17,252 bases of DNA. Origin: DAOTZS01 sp034434335 (GTDB lineage: Bacteria; Chloroflexota; Anaerolineae; CG2-30-64-16). The notes beneath the pieces were generated by a model. The model was not told where the DNA came from and did not search any database. It saw nothing but the letters and a program-made list of their open reading frames with translations. The position numbers and the translations under genes are program-made. The DNA lies in NCBI GenBank assembly GCA_034434335.1, contig DAOTZS010000214.1, positions 1 to 17,252 on the forward strand, read 5' to 3'. Below are positions 12,839-17,252 of this stretch, piece after piece (positions within the stretch are counted from its first letter, which is position 1; every line of letters begins with the position of its first letter).

Positions 12839-14737
12839 ATGACAAGACCGGCTGAGCTCTCATCCCATGCCCGTCCGCGCATCTGGCTCTCTCTCCTCTT
12901 GGGGGTGGACCTGCTGGTCCTGATTGCTGTAAGCGCAGTGGCGGCTTACGAGCTCCACTATGCTCAGCGTATCTATCCCGGTGTCCGGGTAGCCAACATA
13001 CCCCTGGCCGGCCTTTCCCTGGGCCAGGCTGCCACGTTGATCGAAGACCTTTTGACCCCCTACCCCGGCCCCACCGTCACCCTTCGCTATGCCGGCCAGA
13101 GCTGGGTGCTCACTCCGGCCGATCTGGGCCTGGAGGTTGATCCCCTGGCCACTGCCGCCGCGGCTTACGCCATTGGCCGGCAGGGTATGGCCTCTGCCCA
13201 ACCGATGTTCTCAGGCCCCTATTGGCTCGGGCTGGCTGCCGATCTCCAAACCCAATGGCAGGCCCTGCGCAATGGCTATGTTGTCACTCCCACCCTACGC
13301 CACGACCCTAACAAGGCGATCTATGCTCTAAAATGCATCGCGCAGGAGGTCGACCTTCCACCGCGTGAAGGCACCGTGACTATCTCCGGGCTGGAGATCA
13401 CGGGTGTGGCTGGGACACCTGGGCGCCGGATGAATCTGGAGGCCACCCTGGCTGCCGTGACCCAGGTGGCGCAGCAGGGCGGGGTGGTAGAGCTGAGCAT
13501 CGAAGAGCGACAGCCGGCGATCGTTTCGGTAGAACAAGCCATGGCCAAAGCCAGGGGGCTGTTGTCCCGGCCGCTGACCCTGGTCGCGGAAGGGGTAGAT
13601 GGACGTCACGATTTCGCGGTGAACCTCGATACCCTTTGGCAGTGGCTTGTTTTCGCACCGCTTGCTGCTGGTGATGGCGCGCTGCAGCTTGACGTGGCGC
13701 TGGACACGGCCAAGGTTACAGCCTATCTTCAGGAGATTGCCGGCCGGTTGAACCGCCCCGCGCGCGATGCCCGGCTCGACTTCGACCCCGCATCGGGGCA
13801 GGCCGTTGTGCTCAGCCCCAGCCAGGCCGGCCAGGCCCTGGATGTGGAAGCCTCCCTGGCCGCCATAGAGGCCGCCTTGCTTGCCCCCGACCCTCGAACG
13901 GACTCTCCCGCTCCCCGACAGATTACCCTCACCCTTACGGTGCTTCCACCCCAGGTGGACAGCCAGAAAGTCGCCGAGATGGGGATCGTTGAACTGGTTA
14001 GCCAGGGCACTACCTACTTTGCCGGCTCCAGCCCGCCGCGGGTGCACAACATTGTCACTGCTGCCGAGAAGCTGCGAGGGGTCGTCATCCCGCCGGGCCA
14101 GGTCTTCTCCTTCAACCAGCACGTGGGAGATATCACGGCCGAGAATGGCTTTGAAGACTCCCTGATCATCTGGGGAGACCGCACTGCCGTAGGGATCGGC
14201 GGGGGTGTGTGTCAGGTGTCCACGACCCTGTTCCGGGCTGCCTTCTGGGGCGGCTTCCCCATCGTTGAGCGGTGGGCGCACGGCTATGTGGTGAGCTGGT
14301 ACGGCGAGCCAGGGCTGGATGCCACCATCTACACCCCAGATGTGGACTTCCGTTTTCGCAACGACACAGACCACTTCCTGCTGATCAAACCAGAGGTTGA
14401 CCTGGACCGAGGCCGCCTCACCTTCTACCTGTACGGCACCCGGCCCGATCGCAAGGTAGAGATAGATAAGCCGGTTGTCTCGAATATTCGTCCACCCGAA
14501 GGCCCTCTCTACCAGGAGGATCCCACCCTGCCGCCAGGGGTCATCCGACAGGTGGAATGGGCCAAGGACGGACGGGACGTGCTCGTGCGCCGGCGGGTGA
14601 TCTACGGGGATGGCAGGGTGGCAAACCAGGAGTTTGTCAGCCACTACCGGCCCTGGCGGGCAGTTTTCCTCTACGGGCCCGGCACCGAGTTGCCCCCTGC
14701 CGCGCGGGCCGAGCCCACGCCAACCCCTACCCCATAG
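12839..14737 (+). CDS. VanW/YoaR-family membrane-anchored cell-envelope protein
   Basis: The 632-residue protein has an N-terminal membrane helix (about 15-36) and then an extracytoplasmic region. Two repeats of the type PGVRVANIPLAGLSLGQA (peptidoglycan-binding-4/YoaR-like) are followed by a VanW domain with RVHNIVTAAEKLRGVVIPPG, FSFNQHVGDIT, GIGGGVCQVSTTLFRAAFWG and GLDATIYTPDVDFRF, then a G5-like C-terminal segment (RQVEWAKDGRDVLVRRRVIY) and a short PTPTPTP tail. The exact function is unknown. VanW domains occur in vancomycin-resistance clusters and in many envelope proteins, so no resistance role is claimed. The ATG at 12839 is the first Met after the trmFO stop and precedes the membrane helix; the frame is open further upstream but would overlap trmFO. 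The ribosome site is weak (GGTGAT), so coupling to trmFO is likely. The 3' end overlaps the convergent oxidase gene by 11 bp. Confidence 0.9.
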   Translation: MTRPAELSSHARPRIWLSLLLGVDLLVLIAVSAVAAYELHYAQRIYPGVRVANIPLAGLSLGQAATLIEDLLTPYPGPTVTLRYAGQSWVLTPADLGLEVDPLATAAAAYAIGRQGMASAQPMFSGPYWLGLAADLQTQWQALRNGYVVTPTLRHDPNKAIYALKCIAQEVDLPPREGTVTISGLEITGVAGTPGRRMNLEATLAAVTQVAQQGGVVELSIEERQPAIVSVEQAMAKARGLLSRPLTLVAEGVDGRHDFAVNLDTLWQWLVFAPLAAGDGALQLDVALDTAKVTAYLQEIAGRLNRPARDARLDFDPASGQAVVLSPSQAGQALDVEASLAAIEAALLAPDPRTDSPAPRQITLTLTVLPPQVDSQKVAEMGIVELVSQGTTYFAGSSPPRVHNIVTAAEKLRGVVIPPGQVFSFNQHVGDITAENGFEDSLIIWGDRTAVGIGGGVCQVSTTLFRAAFWGGFPIVERWAHGYVVSWYGEPGLDATIYTPDVDFRFRNDTDHFLLIKPEVDLDRGRLTFYLYGTRPDRKVEIDKPVVSNIRPPEGPLYQEDPTLPPGVIRQVEWAKDGRDVLVRRRVIYGDGRVANQEFVSHYRPWRAVFLYGPGTELPPAARAEPTPTPTP

Positions 14738-16208
14738 AAGTGGGGGGAAAGATCTTCCCAGGGTTCAGGATGTTCAGGGGGTCAAAGATAGCTTTGATCT
14801 GACGTTGGAGCTCGATCACCTTGGCATCTAGCACCAGCGGCAAGTAGCGCGCCCGTTTAGACCCAATGCCATGCTCCCCGCTGATCGTGCCCCCCAGCCC
14901 GGCCACGGCGGTGTACAGATCGGTCATCATGGCCGGGTATTGGGCATGCCACTCCTCCGAGGTAAGATCAGGCCCCCGGATGAGGTGGACGTGCACGTTG
15001 CCATCTCCCACATGGCCAAAGCAAGGGGTGAGCACCCGGTATTGTTTTGCCAGCCGTTCCAGAAGAGGAAGCAGGGCAGGGATTTGGGATAGCGGTACAA
15101 CAAGGTCTTCGCCGCTCTGCTCCTGATAGAGGGTACTCAAGGCTTCCGCCAGCTTCTGGCGGGGCCGCCACATGCGCCGCTCCATGGCCGGTGTATCGCC
15201 GATGTAGGCGTCCAGGGCACCCGCTTCCATGCAGAGGTCTACGATCGTGTCTACCTGGGCTGCTACCTCCTCCTGGCTGAAGCCGTCCACTTCGATCAGC
15301 AGCAGCGCGCCTATATCGGGCCGTGGTGGCTTCTCCTTCACAAAATCGTACGCAATCTGCAGCCCCAGACGGTCCATGAATTCGATCGCCGAAGGGATAA
15401 GGCCACTCCGCATCATGACTGGTGGCACCGCGGCGATAGCGGAAGCCAGGTCGGGGAAGGGCACCAGGATAACGGCCCGGGCCCGCGGCATGGGGATCAG
15501 CCGCAGGATGATTTTGGTGAAGATGCCCAGGGTGCCCTCTGAGCCGACCATCAGGTGCAGCAGGTCATAACCGGTCACATCTTTCAGCCGCTTGCCGCCC
15601 AGTTGCACGATCTCGCCCGTGGGCAGGACCACCTCCAGCCCCAGCACATAGCGGCTGGTCACCCCATACTTGATGGCCCGGCCCCCGCCGGCGTTCTCGG
15701 CCACGTTGCCGCCCAGGGAGCAGGTCTCCACGCTCATCGGGTAACCGGCGTAGAACAGCCCGTGCTGCCGCGCCGCCTGGTCGAGATCGTTGGTGATCAC
15801 CCCCGGTTCCACCACCGCCACCATGTTGGCCAGGTCAATCTCCAGGATACGGTTCATGCGCTCCGTGGAGAGGAGGATGCCGCCGTAAATTGGCACCGCG
15901 CCACCCGACAGCCCGGAACCAGCCCCACGCGGGGTGACCGGGATACGTTCGCGGTTGGCCAGGCGCATGATAGCCGCAATCTGCTCTGCACCGTCGGGCC
16001 GCACGACCACGTCGGGATAGTAGCATACATGACCGGCACCAAACTCTTCGTCATGGGCATAGTCGGCCATGCGCTCGCGGTCGCTGTAGATCACATGCTG
16101 CTCGCCGACGATGGCCGTCAGCTCGGCCACAATCTCCGGTGTGATCGGACGGTAGGGATTTGGCCCCCGGTTGGGGTCTAGAGACAAGGATTCAGTGTCC
16201 ATTGGCAT
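14727..16208 (-). CDS. FAD-linked oxidase, GlcD / D-2-hydroxyacid dehydrogenase type
   Basis: The 493-residue flavoenzyme oxidises D-2-hydroxyacids such as glycolate or D-lactate. The N-terminal PCMH-type FAD-binding domain shows VTPRGAGSGLSGGAVP (91-106), VEPGVITNDLDQAA, GGNVAENAGGGRAIKYGVT and LMVGSEGTLGIFT. The FAD-oxidase C-terminal domain shows the metal/substrate motif CFGHVGDGNVHVHLI and GEHGIGSKRARYLPL, and the protein ends in NPGKIFPP. No GlcE or GlcF partner is nearby, so the physiological substrate and electron acceptor are open. A second ATG lies two codons in (16202). No good ribosome site is visible for either start, and a MITE target duplication begins 7 bp upstream, so the native upstream signals have been displaced. 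Confidence 0.92.
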   Translation of the reverse strand: MPMDTESLSLDPNRGPNPYRPITPEIVAELTAIVGEQHVIYSDRERMADYAHDEEFGAGHVCYYPDVVVRPDGAEQIAAIMRLANRERIPVTPRGAGSGLSGGAVPIYGGILLSTERMNRILEIDLANMVAVVEPGVITNDLDQAARQHGLFYAGYPMSVETCSLGGNVAENAGGGRAIKYGVTSRYVLGLEVVLPTGEIVQLGGKRLKDVTGYDLLHLMVGSEGTLGIFTKIILRLIPMPRARAVILVPFPDLASAIAAVPPVMMRSGLIPSAIEFMDRLGLQIAYDFVKEKPPRPDIGALLLIEVDGFSQEEVAAQVDTIVDLCMEAGALDAYIGDTPAMERRMWRPRQKLAEALSTLYQEQSGEDLVVPLSQIPALLPLLERLAKQYRVLTPCFGHVGDGNVHVHLIRGPDLTSEEWHAQYPAMMTDLYTAVAGLGGTISGEHGIGSKRARYLPLVLDAKVIELQRQIKAIFDPLNILNPGKIFPPTSMG

Positions 16209-16222
16209 GCCATAGCTCTGGT

Positions 16223-16442
16223 GTAACTATTCAGGCCGATTGAAATCGCCCTACCTGGGCACTTCGTGCCAGGCCTCGCCCCGAAGGGCTCGGCCCGAGG
16301 GGTGTCGGCGGAGGCCGACACCCCTCATGTGTGCATCACCAAAGAAGTCGGCGAAGGCCGACTACTGGCCGCAGGCCCCAAAAGGGTGACGCCTCGGGCG
16401 AGCCCTCGGCGTGGCCCTTCCAGTCACCGCCTGAATAATTAT
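16223..16442 (-). mobile_element. MITE-like structured element, copy 2 (inverted)
   Basis: A 220-bp element, reverse-complementary to copy 1 over nearly its whole length. It is bounded by GTAACTATTCAGGC and GCCTGAATAATTAT (imperfect terminal inverted repeats) and an exact 8-bp duplication GCTCTGGT at 16215-16222 and 16443-16450. Compared with copy 1 it has about 14 extra bases beside the central hairpin. The 4-base loop of that hairpin is in the opposite orientation relative to the rest of the element. It has no coding capacity and lies between the oxidase start and the sbcD promoter. Confidence 0.88.
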
Positions 16443-16479
16443 GCTCTGGTTTACAGGCCCGTTATGTATACCCTGCGCA

Positions 16480-16513
16480 GTGCTGGGCAGCAAACCTTCT
16501 CGCAGCCCAGCAC
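16480..16513. repeat. Inverted repeat upstream of sbcD
   Basis: GTGCTGGGC (16480-16488) pairs perfectly with GCCCAGCAC (16505-16513) around a 16-base loop. No T-run follows. It lies in the 230-bp space between MITE copy 2 and sbcD; its role is unknown. Confidence 0.4.
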
Positions 16514-16597
16514 CCGGCGATGATAACACATGGCCAGGCTTTCTCCAAAAGCAGGGTGCAGCACTGCCGTTCCTTGGTAACCCTGCGCCGGCCACAA

Positions 16598-16626
16598 TTG
16601 ACAACCACCATACCCGCCGCTATACT
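16598..16626 (+). promoter_or_regulatory. Sigma-70-type promoter of sbcD
   Basis: TTGACA (16598-16603) and TATACT (16621-16626) are 17 bp apart. The start is expected near 16633, with GGGAGGG before the ATG at 16683. No CGAAC-N4-GTTCG box is seen here. Confidence 0.8.
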
Positions 16627-16682
16627 AACGGCCGTCCAGTCCCCGCAGGATGCAAAACCGCGGCGGGCTTCGGGAGGGTGTC

Positions 16683-17252
16683 ATGGTGCCCATCAAACTC
16701 CTCCACACGGCCGACATCCACATCGGCATGGAGAACTACGGCCACATAGACCCAGTCACCGGCATCCACGCCCGCGTGATGGATTTCCTGCGCCGGCTGA
16801 GTGACATCGGCGATTATGCCATTGAGGAAGGGGTGGATGTCTTCGTCTTCGCCGGCGACGCCTATCGGACGCGCGATCCCAACTCCACCTATCAGCGCGA
16901 GTTCGCGCGGCGCATTAAGCGCATCGCCGACGCCGGCATCCCGGTCATCCTGTTGGTGGGCAACCATGACCTGCCCGCGGTGGCCAAACGCGCCACCGCT
17001 GTTGATATCTTCGGCACCCTCGAGGTGCCAAATGTCATCGTGGCCAACCGCGAGATGCTGTTCCAGATCACCTGCCGGCGCGGGCAGCCCCTCCAGGTGG
17101 CAGCGGTGCCCTATCCTTTGCGCTCGGCTTTGCGCGACCGCGCCGAGGCGCAGGGCAAGAGCCTGGCCGAGCTGGACCTCCTCCTGGAGGAGATCATGGT
17201 AGAGAACATCCGGGCTTTGGCCGAACAGGCACGGGCCCGGCCTGACGTCCCT
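16683..17252 (+). CDS. sbcD: Exonuclease subunit SbcD (Mre11-like), N-terminal part
   Basis: The visible 190 residues form the start of a calcineurin-like metallophosphoesterase. Metal-binding motifs are TADIHIG (D11, H13), FAGDAYRTRDPN (D59) and LVGNHD (N94-H95-D96), followed by ATAVDIFGTL. SbcD with the SMC-like ATPase SbcC cuts hairpins and processes double-strand ends, as Mre11-Rad50 does. The gene runs off the window; an sbcC partner would be expected downstream. GGGAGGGTG before the ATG supports the start. Confidence 0.92.
   Translation, partial: MVPIKLLHTADIHIGMENYGHIDPVTGIHARVMDFLRRLSDIGDYAIEEGVDVFVFAGDAYRTRDPNSTYQREFARRIKRIADAGIPVILLVGNHDLPAVAKRATAVDIFGTLEVPNVIVANREMLFQITCRRGQPLQVAAVPYPLRSALRDRAEAQGKSLAELDLLLEEIMVENIRALAEQARARPDVP

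Noticed and set aside
13328..14644. 438-codon open frame antisense to the VanW-type gene
   Set aside because: It lies wholly inside a gene with clear domains and shows no recognisable motif; long antisense frames are common in GC-rich coding DNA.
12839..14737. Vancomycin-resistance gene
   Set aside because: The VanW domain alone is widespread in envelope proteins, and no vanHAX or vanRS genes are present.

Overview
The window is GC-rich bacterial DNA carrying housekeeping and accessory genes. The GC-rich coding, the Pro/Thr linkers (PTPTP type), a membrane-anchored Ser/Thr kinase with the activation-loop sequence YTPLEQYGG next to an FHA-domain gene, a VanW/YoaR-type protein and folate-dependent TrmFO together suggest a member of the Chloroflexota (Anaerolineae/Caldilineae-like). 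This placement is inferred from the style of the proteins and was not checked by a search. Promoters fit the sigma-70 consensus: four sites have recognisable -35 and -10 hexamers exactly 17 bp apart.

Layout. (1) 1-1394: the 5' end of an FHA-domain gene on the minus strand, divergent from a PknB-type kinase on the plus strand. The gap between them holds a promoter, a perfect hairpin and a cluster of TGGTA/TACCA half-sites. (2) 1470-4514 (minus): a secreted, membrane-anchored GH3/NagZ-like glycosidase with an unusual catalytic loop and a low-complexity insert in its barrel. (3) 4593-8053: uvrB, with a strong promoter, a perfect CGAAC-N4-GTTCG SOS box and a 447-residue intein inserted exactly in the Walker A P-loop. 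The intein also carries a LAGLIDADG-type homing-endonuclease motif and a Cro/C1-type HTH. (4) 8051-8252: a MITE-like element whose first bases form the uvrB stop codon, followed by a gyrA/parC-like gene (8301-10838). (5) 10823-10902: tandemly duplicated 26-bp palindromes between gyrA and a convergent small lipoprotein gene. (6) 11308-14737: trmFO and a VanW-domain gene, apparently one operon. (7) 14727-16208 (minus): a GlcD-type FAD-linked oxidase, overlapping the VanW gene tail to tail. (8) 16223-16442: a second, inverted copy of the MITE. (9) 16598 to the window end: promoter and 5' part of sbcD.

How the genes fit together. UvrB (nucleotide excision repair), GyrA (topology) and SbcD (Mre11-like nuclease) are DNA-maintenance functions. 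The FHA/kinase pair is probably a phospho-signalling module. The GH3 enzyme, the VanW protein and the lipoprotein act at the cell envelope. The most notable item is the SOS-box-controlled uvrB interrupted at its ATP-binding loop by an intein with an embedded HTH: active UvrB requires protein splicing. Second is the pair of structured ~200-220 bp mobile elements, each with its own 8-bp target duplication, which alter the ends of two genes and flank an 8-kb segment in inverted orientation.
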